64,000 nt of DNA, from the NCBI GenBank assembly GCA_022702705.1, contig CM040427.1, forward strand, positions 76,437,283-76,501,282. Direction: 5' to 3'. Each line of letters opens with the position of its first letter. The first letter of the stretch is position 1. The stretch is from Papilionanthe hookeriana x Papilionanthe teres (lineage: Eukaryota; Streptophyta; Magnoliopsida; Asparagales; Orchidaceae). The notes under the pieces were generated by a model. The model did no database searches, was not told the origin of the DNA, and saw only the letters and a program-made list of their open reading frames with translations. Of the stretch, positions 22,059 through 33,600 are shown piece by piece. A program made the position numbers and the translations under genes.

Positions 22059-25000
22059 TGTCGGCATATTTTTAGGTTGTGTTGTATTTTAAAAGGGATC
22101 GCCTAACAGAAGTTGTCGGCGAATTTAAATTTTAAATTTGATTTAAATATATATATAATTTAGAAAGTAGTATTTGATTTTGAAAATAATTTTAAATTTG
22201 AGATTGAACCGATTTCACATCCCGAATAGTTTATATAAACGAGCACCGCACCACAAATCGTGTATCTATCCCTAAGGATGACACACCGCTCGAGGGTGGG
22301 GCTCGATCAAATAAACTAGAAGTTTTGTGACATCCGTTTGGTCTGCGAACCAATTTTATAAGCCGACAAATTCCCCGCTTAATATGAAAGTATTAAACGG
22401 GGTTTATATTACTCAGGTTCTTTAAAATTCCCTATAAGGGCAAGCCCCTATAGTTAATTACATCTTAAGTGACGGGAATCACCTAAGAAAACTCTCGATA
22501 ATAACCAATAATTCGCTCTCAAGAATTTCAAAGTTTAAGGTTTTCAAAAATTGAATTTTGGAATTTCAATAGGGAATGGATCAAATTTGGAACATTTTTG
22601 TTTTGTGAATCCGAAGGAAGAAAGGTAGGAGAAATCACTGATTCGAAGTGAACTTCGGTAATTTCCCGACTATCCTATTGTTTGGCTTGAATTTAGGAAA
22701 GTCCTAATGTTTATTTAATATTTCAATCTTGCCAATTTTAATTAATTAGGGCTTATATTTGTATGATAAAATCAAACAAATAACTTTAGAAGATGTGAGG
22801 GTTTATTGTCGTATCGGACGACTACCTCGGAATCCTAAGACCGGTTAGGGCTTAATTTGCAATGCAAATGCCTAACAAAGAGGTTGAGGATTTATGTTGC
22901 ATTAGGTAAGCTACCTCGAAGTCCTAAGGCTTTGTTGTTTAATTCTAAGAAGGTTTCTGTGAAGTAGGTTCAAGTTTTGCTGATGACGATGGCCGTGCTC
23001 GCCCACCATGCTCCGAGCTCCTTGTTGTCGCGGAGGTTTAGTTTTAGAAATCATAAATCGGGAGATGAGAAAAGTGTTTTGGTTTAGAGAAGTCTTAATT
23101 TCCAAGTGTTTTGTATTTTGATTAAAACAAATCTTAAAGTTGATTATAACGACACCGGTTAAGATCCCACTGGTTCCATCCTTCCGCATCATTATTTTTA
23201 TCGGATTCACTTAGTCCAGATGAATTTGCTAAACTCAACTGAATGAGTTCCACACTTTCATTTAGACCGTGGGAAATCCCGTTAGCAACACGTAGATTAC
23301 ATCATCCGAGGTATTCCCGCTCATCCAACAGGACATTTTAATTTAGTTGCAATTGTAGTTTTGTGTTCTGTTTGTGATTAAATTTTGAGTTGTTTTATAT
23401 TTTGAAATGTTGTGGCGGTGAATTTTATCTTGCAATGACTTTCAACTTAGTTTTGGTTTCAGTTTTAGGGACTATCCAAAAGGTGTGGGTTTTCATGCAA
23501 CAGTTGTTTTATCATGCAAGAAAAGTAAAGTGCATTTGCAATAAAGTAAGTTGCAGGGAAGTAAATTGCAAGAAAGTAGATTGCAATAAAATAAAAGCGT
23601 ACCTGGAGGGTCTTCCCGTCATTCCAAGCTACACTTAAAACACAATTAGAATATTTAAGCAAGTTCCTAGGTAAAGCTAAGGGAAAGGTTATGGTTTTCT
23701 ACCAAATTCCTAATCCTATAGCTAGTCATTTCCTATGACGTCTAGGTTCTTTGTGTTTTTGTTTGAAAACGATTTTCTTCATCAAAGAACAATTAAATCC
23801 AATTGTTCTTGTAAATATCCTATCATATTGAGGAAGTGCTTAAGAAGAATCTTAAACATCTTTTCAATATTTCTAGGATTGTTTTAAGTCCAAATGAATT
23901 TAATTATATAAATGAATCAATCGTCCGAGGTTTTCAAGTTTTGTTGTTATCTTCGTTCGATGAACTAAGACATTTGAATATCTTATGAGTGAAGTAGCAC
24001 TTCATTTAATGTTTCATTTAGGAGTTATAATAATCAAAGCTTTCAAGGGTAAATTAGTATTCAAATGATTTGATTTAAGTTAAAGGGTTTAAATTTGGAA
24101 TAGTGTTCAAGTTACTTTATATTTAATTTCTTTTATGTCTTAGGTGATGTTATATTTAATTCAATTTAATTTAATTGAGTTTTAATTTAATTTAATTTAA
24201 TTTGATTTCGATGTTTAATTAATTTGATTTGATTTAATTTAATTTAATTATTTAATTTAATTTAATTTAATTTAATTTAATTTAATTTAATTGTTTAATT
24301 TAATTTAATTTAATTGTTTAATTTAATTTAATTTAATTATTTAATTTAATTTTAATTTAATTTAATTTAATTTAATTTAATTTAATTGTTTAATTTAATT
24401 TAATTTAATTATTTAATTTAATTTTAATTTAATTTAATTTATAATTTTAATTGAGATTTTAAAAGAGTTTAATGATTTAATTAAGTCTTTTAATATTTTA
24501 AATTTGAGTTATCATTTTAATTAAGAGTTAAATGTTAATGATATAATTAGTTTAGGGATTTTTAAATTAAAGAATAAATCTCTTCCTAATAAATATCCCT
24601 TATTTTAATAATTCCAATTTATTATTCCTCCAAATTTAATCTATTATTTAATTAAAGTTTAATCATTTTAAAATTATTTAATGGGTTTCTACCCTTTAAT
24701 TATTTAAATTTCAATCATCCAAACCAGATTAAGATCAAATATTTTACTTGTTGATTTTTTATTAAACCTAAAGTTTTAATTAAGGGTTAAAAGTTTAATT
24801 ACCATTTTACCCCTTAAACTTAATAATTTCATAACTCACTAAATTGAACACAAATGAATTTGAAATTTTTATGTGACTTCACTCATATGTCAATAAAGAC
24901 ATGAGAGGAGAAAATGTGATTTTTCTGTATTTAATTTATTTATATAATTATTTTTGGTGGAAAATAGAGATTTTCAAGGAAAATTTGACAGCATGACCAA

Positions 25001-28000
25001 AGGAAAGTTTTTGTCCTTAAGAAAATTAGGGGACATTCCTAATGACCAGAGAAGCACTTGGACCAATTTTGGTGATTTTTTGAATTATATTATTTTTATT
25101 ATAATTATTTTGAGTTTTGGAGTGTTAATTAATTTAAAAATAAAATAAATGTTAAAAAATGGATTTTATATTTTTTAAAAATCTCTCTAATATCAAGGAA
25201 ACCAGAGAAGCAAATTTTGCAATTTTCTGATTTTTCTATGATTTATTATAATTATTTTTGTGAAAATGCTAGAAAATACATTTTTTAATTTTAAAATTAC
25301 CTTAAAACTTTAAAATTCAATATCTCACTAAATAGACCTAGGAAAAATGTGGGATTTGTTCCTAAGTGATTAAAATTCAAAATGTGACATTTTGGTGAAT
25401 TTTATTATTTTTGTGATTTTTATTATTTTTTAATTATTAAAAATATTAAAATATTATTAAAAATCAACTTTTTTAGAAAATTGAAATTTTAATTTTCTTA
25501 GGTTCCCCTGATATCGAGAGGCTCCAAAACCAATTTGGTGAATTTTTAAATAGTATTTTAAAAGTTATGAATTTTTAAAGTTTAAAATGGCTAAGTGACT
25601 TACTCAACCCAATTAGTGGGGCTAACCAAGTCCAATCGACCTCAAATTTTTATGGTGGATTCCTCTGATCCTAAAGGTCAGTGGAGAATTGATTTCAAGT
25701 CAATTTGATGCTTGGTTAACTCTAATTAATTAAAGACCTATTTTGGGTGTTTAAGCCAATTAGAGTTGTTCCGAGTGAATTAACTCAAGTCCCATTTTTC
25801 CTAGAGTTCTCTGGTCATAAGGAACATCACCAAATTTTTCTAGAATTTATTTCACAACATGCTAATTTTTGGAATTAAAATACTCAAAACAAGCAACATG
25901 CATTTGAAAAATAAATAACTTTTGACAGAGATGGCCTCCGACCTTGGAAAATTCAGGGAATGTTCCCAAGTTCGTAGGCTTCAAAAGCCCTATGGTCTCA
26001 TGCCATGGTGAATTGTATACATGCATGGAGAATTAAATGTATGCAGAGAGTAAATAAATTATAAAAAATAAAATACTTGATGAAATTAAATGATTTCTTT
26101 TCTACATTATTCTCCTCTGTTCACTGAGCAAGAGAGTATTTTTATTTTATTTTTGTGATTTTTCTACACAAAGATATGGATTTTTAAAGTTTCTGATATT
26201 TAATAAATACATTAAATACCCTATTTATCTACTTATCCACGCGGCGCCGCCGAAACATCGGCAGCTCCGAAGGGATACGTGTCGCGCCGTGATTGGGCGC
26301 CGCCATTCGAGTCATCCGTCCCGGCCCCGCGGTTCACGTAACATTCCCCGGTCCGGCGCAATCCGAACCGTCCGCTCGATACACGCGCGATCCAACGGCT
26401 CCCGGTCATCGTCTACGACCGGTGTGCACCCGTGACCGTCAACCTTCTAACCCTAATTTCTCACTCGATTCTCAACGGATTTTCGTGTTCTTATGCTCTA
26501 TGGATTCGTCTCGAAGAGACGAACACATCCATACGGTAAACATGCATTTAAATCGACTCAAATTAAAATGAGAATCTCCGGAAGCTCGGGAAGAAGAGGG
26601 AGTCCATACCTTTGCTCGCAGAAGTGAAGCTTCGATCCGAGAGTTGTTACACCTTCGATCGGATCCCAGCAAGCTCCGGATGAAGTCTCCCGGTCCGTGA
26701 ATTGTCTAGGTTGGACTTCGACCACGACCCGATCACAAAGCTTGGAGGCTGGAGCAACTCGGGTGGCCTAGAGATGGGGCTTTCAGCGAGAACTTCTCCT
26801 CTTGGTCCAGTCGAAGGTGTAGGACCAATCAATTTGGGAATCGGCTCACCGCGAAGAAGTGTCCCGGTTTTGGCCAAAGTTCGAGCTCAAAATCGGGCTC
26901 GCCAGAGGGAATCTGGGCCGGAATTCGCGTGGGGATCGTGTGCTCTATGTGTGGAGAGTGATCCGGAGTGATTTTGCGCAGTTTCCTTAAGGTTTCATTC
27001 AAGCACCTCCTTTGGCCGAGAGGGTGAGGGGTTTAAACAGCATGGCCGGAAGCTCTCCGTGGGAGTTTAATGGTCGGGATCACCGCTCCGGTGAGGAGAA
27101 GAACAGCCGCAATGGCCATTTGGAGTGAGGCAACTCAGCAAGGTGGAATTCCAAAATTTGGCTCCTCCCAAGGTTTCGGCATGGTGTTTTCCGATGATCG
27201 GGTGGCCGGCCGGCTAGTGATCGGTCACCTCAAGCTCAGGTGGGTCGTGGTCGGAGGCTTGTGCAATCAATCGAGGTTTGACATGTGTAAAGGAGTTTGA
27301 TTTAAATGGAATGGGAGAAGGCTCACTTTGGCTCGGTTTGGGTCAACCCACCATTTTTGGGCTTGGTGCACCCTTCCAAGCTCTGATTTTGAGCCGAGGG
27401 AATCATTTAGGTCAGCTTAGAAGGAGTGGTGAAGTCTCCATCCATGATGAGGTGGCTAAACATGGTTTAGTGTGCGACATGATTAAGGTAAAAAGGGTTA
27501 AAGGAGGTTTAAGAAAGAACCCCCTCTTCTTGCCATAAATGGACTAATGACAAGTCAAAGCCCTCATGGCTTCATGTGGCTTGAGAATGGCTTGTTCATG
27601 GCTTCATTTGGCTTGGGAAAAGGTTGATTTGTTTCATGAAAAGGGTTTTAGAAATATTTGACATTTAGGGGGTAATTTGACATGTGGCTTGATTTGGAAT
27701 GGTTTAATTGATGATTTTGAAACTTAGGGGTGATTTTGATCAAATGGATGATGAGGGGAAGTGTCATGTGGGCTTTAGGATGATTTGGGCTTTTAAAATT
27801 TAATGAAGATGGGCTTTTAAGAAGGTTTAAGGGAAGTGGGCTTTTAAGTTTAAGGATGTGTTCATGGATGGGAATTTTTGTAGAAGTTTGGGCCAAATAG
27901 TTGTTGGTTTTGGTTTAGGGATGTTTCATGAATAATTTGAAATAAATTTAAGGTGGTTTGGGTTTGAATTGGGTTGAATTTGGGTTTATTCGGTAAATGG

Positions 28001-29394
28001 GCCAATGTAGGTCAAATCGGGCTAACTTGGGCCAATGTTGGGCTAGGGTTGAAATTGATGCAAAATAAATGTTGAGAAATGTTTATGGGAGTGTTTCAAA
28101 GAGGTTTTGGCTTTGGTTGGGTTTTGATTTTGAGGTTTGGGCCTATTTGGGTTAGGTTTAGGTTTAGGTCAAAATTGGGCTTTTTGATTTTGGGTTGAAT
28201 TTGAGTGGGGTTTGGGTCAAAATCTTGGGCAAATCATGTTAGTGTTTTGTTTATGGGGATGTTAAGGAAGGTTTAGAAAAGATTTGGGGTTAATTGGAGT
28301 TGAATTGGGTTAGTTTGGGCTAAGTTTGGGTCATGGGTCCAAATTCGGGCTTTAAGGCCCAAAGTGAAATTGATCCAAATGTCAATCAAATTGGACTTGG
28401 ATTTGGTCTAGATTGGTATTGGGGATGTTGAATTAAAGTTTAAAATTGAATTGGACCAAAATTGGGGTCAATTGGGTAGGTTTGGTTTGACATCGAGTTC
28501 ACTTTGGGTTAAAATGGTCAAATTGGGGTTTTGACGAAAGTAGGGTAAATTGACAAAATTGGCCCATGGTGTAGTTGGACAAAATGAAATTGGGAATATT
28601 TGGGATTTTTTGGAATTTTCTGGGAATTTTCTGAATTTTTGGATTTTTGGGTCAAGAAGGGTATTTTGGGTATTTGGAGGGTATTGGGAGGTTTTCTTGG
28701 AATTTTTGGTATTTTTGGATATAGATGGTCAATTTGAGTGGTGTAGAAATGTTTGGGAATAATTTTGAAGAATTTTAGGTAACTTGGAAATTTTGCAAAA
28801 ATTGGGTTTCATGGTTTTGGTAGGTTTAGTAGGTGTAGGGTCCTGGGTCAAAAATTGAAAATTTGGGAAATTGAAGATTGGGTGGATTTAGGTGGAAAGA
28901 AATCATTTTGGTTGAGCCATGAAGCCATATCAAGCCCATATGAGCCATGAGAGGACTCATTTGAGGCATTCACTATGTTGTTCCTAACCCTCTCAGCCAA
29001 GGGCTCAGGGGTTAAGGACCATCCATGTGAATCACCTACACGAGTCGGAGGTCAAGTTGGGTATGGGTGTAGTTTTAGGAGGTGTGTGGGAGTGTAGTGT
29101 GTAGGTGTAGTGTAAGTCAGCCCCTTCACTGCACTGGGCCACCTGTGGCGCTCCTAAAGCCAAAGAGTCCTATAGGAACTCATCCTTTAAACTTCCACAT
29201 TCGATTTCAACCCTCTAGGTGATTAGGGGTCTATAGTCAAGTTTGTGGAGTTTGCAGGGAGTTTAGAAGTGGTTTGAATTTCTAAAAGGCGGGTCCCAAT
29301 TCTAGTCCTCTAAGATAGTCAAAGGAAAAGCCTAAGGCTAGATCCTAAGCACTAAAAAGAAGAAGGGAAGACCTCATCAAAAATGAGGTCAACA
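22059..29394 (-). repeat. E4 3' LTR (left copy), 7.3 kb
   Basis: Plus-strand edges are TGTCGG...GTCAACA. In plus order: 22059-24100 unique AT-rich; 24130-24445 (AATTT)n tract; 24450-26230 AT-rich; 26231-27540 GC- and CpG-rich block with several open frames in various directions; 27550-28960 G/T-rich strand-asymmetric tract; 28960-29394 end. Frames in the GC-rich block differ between the two LTRs and match nothing I know, so I call no gene. This block may hold the promoter/leader of the minus-strand transcript, which is inference. Confidence 0.92.
24130..24445. repeat. (AATTT)n pentanucleotide tract in E4 LTR
   Basis: About 300 bp of TTTAA/AATTT repeats broken by 'ttgtttaatt' and 'ttatttaatt' variants. 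The same tract with nearly the same interruptions is at 44550-44835 in the other LTR. Confidence 0.92.
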
Positions 29395-29760
29395 AATGGA
29401 CCCCCAATAGTGTGTGGTGAGCCGACGGAGCACACCGCGCGTATCGGTGTTGACCGAAGCGATCAACAAAACCAACACGATGTCCAATTGACGAACTTAG
29501 GACGAAGTAGAAGAGTTTCGCTGGGGAGTGTCAAGTATATCTCCGGAACCGGAGATTCTCGAACTCTCGCCGGGAAAGGAAAAGGAGGTGAATCCCAAAT
29601 CACATGATCTCGGGGAATTTCGATTTAGATTTTATTTTGTTTCAATTTAAGCTTTGATGTGTGAGTTTAAATTTTAGTTTGGAGTTTCAATTTAGATCGA
29701 AGTTTGTCAAAATTAATTTGAAGGATTTGATTTGAAATGAGAATTGGAATTCGAGGTTTT
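29395..29760 (-). other. E4 3' end region and weak polypurine tract
   Basis: No gene recognised. Next to the LTR the minus strand reads 'attgggggtccatt', the only candidate polypurine tract, short and imperfect. An open frame at 29383-29607 on the plus strand spans the LTR edge and is antisense to the element; I do not support it. Confidence 0.4.
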
Positions 29761-31080
29761 AGATGTAACATCTTCAACCTCGAAAGAAAACCGAATTGAT
29801 TAGATTGAATCGTTGCAATTTGAAGAGATCTCAGAGCAATGCGGTGTTAGATGTAAAATCCTTAACCTCAAGAGTTTGAATTTGATTTGATGTATTTCAT
29901 TGCGATAGGGAAAAGATCCTAAAGCAATGCAGTCTCGGATGTAAAATCCTCGACCCAAAGGTTGAATTTTGATGTATTTCAGAGGCAATAGGGAAAGAAT
30001 CCTAAAGCAAGTGCAGTCTTGATGTAAAATCCTCGACCCAAAAGGTTTGAATTTTGATGTATTTCAATGGCAATAGGAAAGAATCCTAAAGCAATGCGTA
30101 TCTTGGATGTAAAATCCTCGACCCAAAAGGTTTGAATTTTGATGTATTTCAGAGTGCAATAGGAAAAGAATCCTAAGCAATGCAAGTCTTGGACGTAAAA
30201 TCCTCGACCCAAAAGGTTTGAATTTGATGTATTTCGAAGTGCAATAGGAAAAGGATCCTAAAGCAGTGCAGTCTTGGATGTAAAATCCTCGACCCAAAAA
30301 GAGTTTGATTTGAATTTGATGTATTTCAGTGCAATAGAAAAGGATCCTAAAGCAGAGGCACTTGGATGTAAAATCCTCGACCCAAAAGGTTGAATTTGAT
30401 GTATTTCAGAGGCAATAGAAAAGGATCCTAAAGCAAATGCAGTCTTGGATGTAAAATCCTCGACCCAAAAGGTGAATTTGATGTATTTCAAAGGCAATAG
30501 GGAAAGAATCCTAAAGCAATGGTACCTGGATGTAAAATCCTCGACCCAAAAGTTGAATTTTGATGTATTTCGATGCAATAGGAAAAGAATCCTAAAGCAA
30601 AGGCAATCTCGGATGTAAAATCCTCGACCCAAAAGGTTTGAATTTGATGTATTTCAAAGGCAATAGGAAAAGGATCCTAAAGCAAGCGGTACTTGGATGT
30701 AAAATCCTCGACCCAAAAGGTTTGAATTTTGATGTATTTCAAGGCAATAGGAAAAGGATCCTAAACGGTGCAGTCTTGGATGTAAAATCCTCGACCCAAA
30801 AAGAGTTTGATTTGAATTTGATGTATTTCAGTGCAATAGGAAAAGGATCCTAAAGCAGTGCAGTCTTGGATGTAAAATCCTCGACCCAAAAGGTTGAATT
30901 TGATGTATTTCAGTGCAATAGGAAAAGAATCCTAAAGCAGTGCAGTCTTGGACGTAAAATCCTCGACCCAAAAGGTTTGAATTTGATGTATTTCAGTGCA
31001 ATAGGAAAAAGGATCCTAAAGCAGTGCAGTCTTGGATGTAAAATCCTCGACCCAAAAAGAGTTTGATTTGAATTTGATTG
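29760..31080. repeat. Tandem array of ~85-bp units in E4 3' region
   Basis: About 16 units of 81-90 bp share 'ggatgtaaaatcctcgaccc', 'gatgtatttca', 'gcaatagg' and 'atcctaaagca'. Unit anchors fall near 29767 (diverged), 29852, 29941, 30024, 30109, 30195, 30280, 30368, 30451, 30532, 30615, 30699, 30782, 30872, 30954 and 31038. The two outermost units on the left are most diverged. Unit length is mostly not a multiple of three, so the open frames across it (peptides such as GRGFYIQD) are by-products. Tandem arrays near the 3' LTR are known in Tat/Ogre elements. Confidence 0.93.
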
Positions 31081-31380
31081 ATATTTGATTCGAGATCTGG
31101 AAAGATTGAATTTGAAATTTGGAAGGATGAGTTTGAACTCGATTGAAATTTGATTTAAGATTTGATTTGAATTTGGAAGATCAAGTTTGAAACTCGATCG
31201 AGATTGGATTCGAAATTCGATCGAGGATTCGATTTGGAATTTGGAAAGATCAAATTTGAAATTCGATCGAGAGTGGATTCGAAATTTGATCGAGGATTTG
31301 ATTTGAGATCTGTAAGATCGGATTTGAGATTCGATAGAGATTTAGAATCCGGAAAGATTGAATTCGAGATTTGTGTTGAT
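31081..31380. repeat. Degenerate GATC/GATTYGA-rich repeats
   Basis: Loose repetition of 'gattcgaaattcgatcgag', 'gatttgaatttggaagatc' and 'gaaattcgatcgag' words with an irregular period. It adjoins the 85-bp array and looks like a second, older array. No gene. Confidence 0.7.
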
Positions 31381-31719
31381 TTCGTTTATCTTTTAATGGT
31401 TCAAATTTTATTTTATTGTTTATTTAATGTTCATGTGAACTTGGTGTTTGTCATTTTTAGATTTTTTTTTTAGAAAGTTTTCTTTTATTCTCTTTTTTTG
31501 TTTTATTTCTTTTCTGTTCTTTGTTCGAAGTTCATTTAACTTTAATGGTGTTTCCCAATCAATTTGCACAAAAGAGGTGAAGGCCCAAAACGTGACATGG
31601 TCACTTTCATTCCAATCATGTCGAAAATACGTCGTACAACTCGATCCGGAATATATTTCATACAATCCATGTAGACTCAAAACGGATCGTGTATGATCTT
31701 TGTTGATCCATCAAAAGAA
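31381..31719. other. E4 stretch between repeats and AlkB gene
   Basis: 340 bp, T-rich on the plus strand at 31455-31530. Short open frames occur on both strands (for example 31448-31696 plus, 31420-31680 minus), but none has a recognisable motif. I read it as the 3' untranslated part of the AlkB transcript. Confidence 0.4.
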
Positions 31720-33312
31720 TCATCTCGTCAAAAATCCATGTCCGAATAAGTGAGGTACATGGTCAATAACATCACCTTCCAAGCCATCCTTGGCAAGGAT
31801 GCTCAGCTGGATGTACGTTGGAGGTGTGATATTTCCCATGTAACTCACGACTCGTAAGGCCGGAGGTTCTCTAGCTCCGGGTCTCGGTCGGAAATGGTAA
31901 GGTATTTTGCCGTCGTCCATCCTCCCGAAAGTAACCGAGATTCGCTCCACTCGCACTCCCGGTATGCAATGCTTTGCGATATCTCGCTCCGTTACCTCGC
32001 GATATCATGACGGAACCCACCGGTAGAGGTATCTTCACCGGCCCTCGAACTCACCCGGCCTCGCTATCCGGAGGTCGATCCGAACATGATGTTACACTCA
32101 TTCAAGAAAGAGACCGTGCGTAAAGGTCCGACGAAGTCGCGGTGATCAATATGCGGGGGTATGCACACACCCCGTTTGTAGATGTTGATAATGCAACTAT
32201 CGGGTATGCAACCGCCGGCAGCACTCTCCATGTTATCAATCTTTTTACCATTCTCTTGATAACCGATGGCATCGGATCTACTCGCCCATGACGGAGTATC
32301 CCCGTGGGTTTCCCTTTCGTCTTCAAAGAAAGTCGTAGCAAGCATCCGCATTGTATCGTGATTCTTCCTTTCCCCGGCATCCATCTCCGGGTTCCGAGTA
32401 TGTGTTTTCCTCGAGCGCCCGCTCGGCCCATTCTTTTCGCATCCCGGATACGATCCACGATTTCGTCGTTGTTCATACTCCGAGAATACGTCCGTGTGTA
32501 GCTCGAGGCCTTCTAGTATGTCGATTCTTCTTCCTTTAATTCTCTCGAAGTATTCGAAAGTTTTCTTTTCAACATTTTCGCATCCTCTCCGACCTCGTAT
32601 TCCGAATGATCCGCGATGGCGAGGCCTTGTGACATATTGCGGGATATATGGTTCAATCCCTTCACGTTCCCCCGCATACCCTCGGCTCCTCGGTGATGAT
32701 GCTCGTCGGACATTCCCCGGGTTGCTTCCGCAACAAGGTCATGCACCGCCTGGTGGTTCTATCCGGTGGCGTGGTAGCCTTCTTCTTCCGATCTTTCGGA
32801 GATTTCCCCGGTTCTTCTCGTTATTCTAGGAGCCGGCCTCCTTTCTTCGGTGTTCCCGGTGAACCGGTGTCCTCGAAATGTGGGTGCCGGCATTAGCAAT
32901 TGTCTCGTCGCGCCGGTCCGCGCCTAGTTTTGTTAACATTTTACGGATACGGCGATTCTTATTCCTTCGTTGCGTGGCCGTGAGAGTAGCCCTCCGAACT
33001 TCGAATCTCCGCGGCGCGGCGCCGACAAGCCCGCCCTCCGCCGTAGCGACTACGGACTTCATTTTCTTGTCTTCTTCGTGTTCGCCTTTCTTTTCTTGTT
33101 GTTGGATCGGTGGCTTGGGCCACCCACTTTCATCACTGTCGCCCGGTAGTTCTTCTCGTTAACCGGGACCCAGCTCACTTTCCTCGCATCGTAGGCCCGC
33201 TCGGTGCGAAATCCGAGTCAATCTCGATTATCGCTCCATCTTTCACCCTCTTTTCATCGAGTGCAAGGCTTACGCCATTCTTAAAGTTCAAGACCAACCA
33301 CCCGTTCGACAT
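31720..33312 (-). pseudogene. AlkB-type 2OG/Fe(II) dioxygenase (ALKBH9/10-like) carried by E4; frame broken
   Basis: ALKBH9/10 enzymes demethylate N6-methyladenosine in plant RNA using Fe(II) and 2-oxoglutarate. In minus order: possible ATG at 33312 (MSNGWLVLNFKNGVSLAL), a basic region at 33062-32826, then 'LEGLELHTDVFSEYEQ' (about 32520-32460), 'WMPGKGRITIQCGC', 'GILRHGRVDPMPSVIKRMV' (32310-32240), 'PDSCIINIYKRGVCIPPHID' with iron-binding His 32151-32153 and Asp 32145-32147, 'TVSFLNECNIMFGS', 'KIPLPVGSVM', distal His 31969-31971, and 'RISVTFGRMDDGKIP' with the 2OG-binding Arg 31942-31944. The blocks and their order fit ALKBH9/10, not bacterial AlkB. At least four frame changes split it. It lies on the element's coding strand about 300 bp after pol, and well inside the LTRs, so it is element cargo. 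Confidence 0.88.
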
Positions 33313-33600
33313 TTCCCCGCGAAAAGACAAGGAAAAGGATCGTGGGTCGTACTAAGAACAAGAACATTAAGAAAATGTTTATTAAAGATACGTTTTTTAT
33401 TATTCTTATATTTTGAAATTTAACAGAATGAAGTAGGATAAGATGAGGGAAGAGATTTTGATTCGAAAAAGAAAACAAGGAAAACATTATTATCAGGATT
33501 TTATTTATCTTAGCACATTCTATTATTTTTGGGTTCGGACCCAATCATAAGTAATTACTTTGCCCGTGTTTCTTAGGGATGAAGGATTCATTCCTTCGAA
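33313..33600 (-). other. E4 spacer between pol and AlkB gene
   Basis: About 290 bp, AT-rich at 33360-33540, unlike the GC-richer genes on both sides. No motif that I can support as a promoter or splice site. How the AlkB ORF is expressed (own promoter, splicing or readthrough) is not visible. Confidence 0.4.

Noticed and set aside
24954..25148. 64-codon frame with hydrophobic end, also at 45343-45537
   Set aside because: Present in both LTRs because they are copies; AT-rich, antisense to the element, no family known.
26293..27538. Open frames in the GC-rich part of the E4 LTR
   Set aside because: They differ in frame and length between the two LTRs and show no recognised domain.
27648..27896. 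82-codon minus frame, repeated at 48042-48290
   Set aside because: Low-complexity product of the C/A-rich strand of the skewed tract; identical copies reflect LTR identity, not selection.
29800..31066. Open frames across the 85-bp array with repeated peptides
   Set aside because: Unit length is mostly not a multiple of three, frames change between units and both strands are open; by-product of repetition.
29760..31080. Regular repeats that could suggest a CRISPR array
   Set aside because: Units are head-to-tail with no unique spacers, and the context is a plant retrotransposon; it is a tandem repeat.
31720..33312. AlkB region as a host gene the element landed beside
   Set aside because: It lies wholly inside E4, between pol and 3' LTR, on the element's strand, with the target duplication outside the LTRs.
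32304..33355. Plus-strand open frames over the AlkB region
   Set aside because: They are antisense to a clearly recognisable minus-strand enzyme; GC-rich sequence leaves the opposite frames open.
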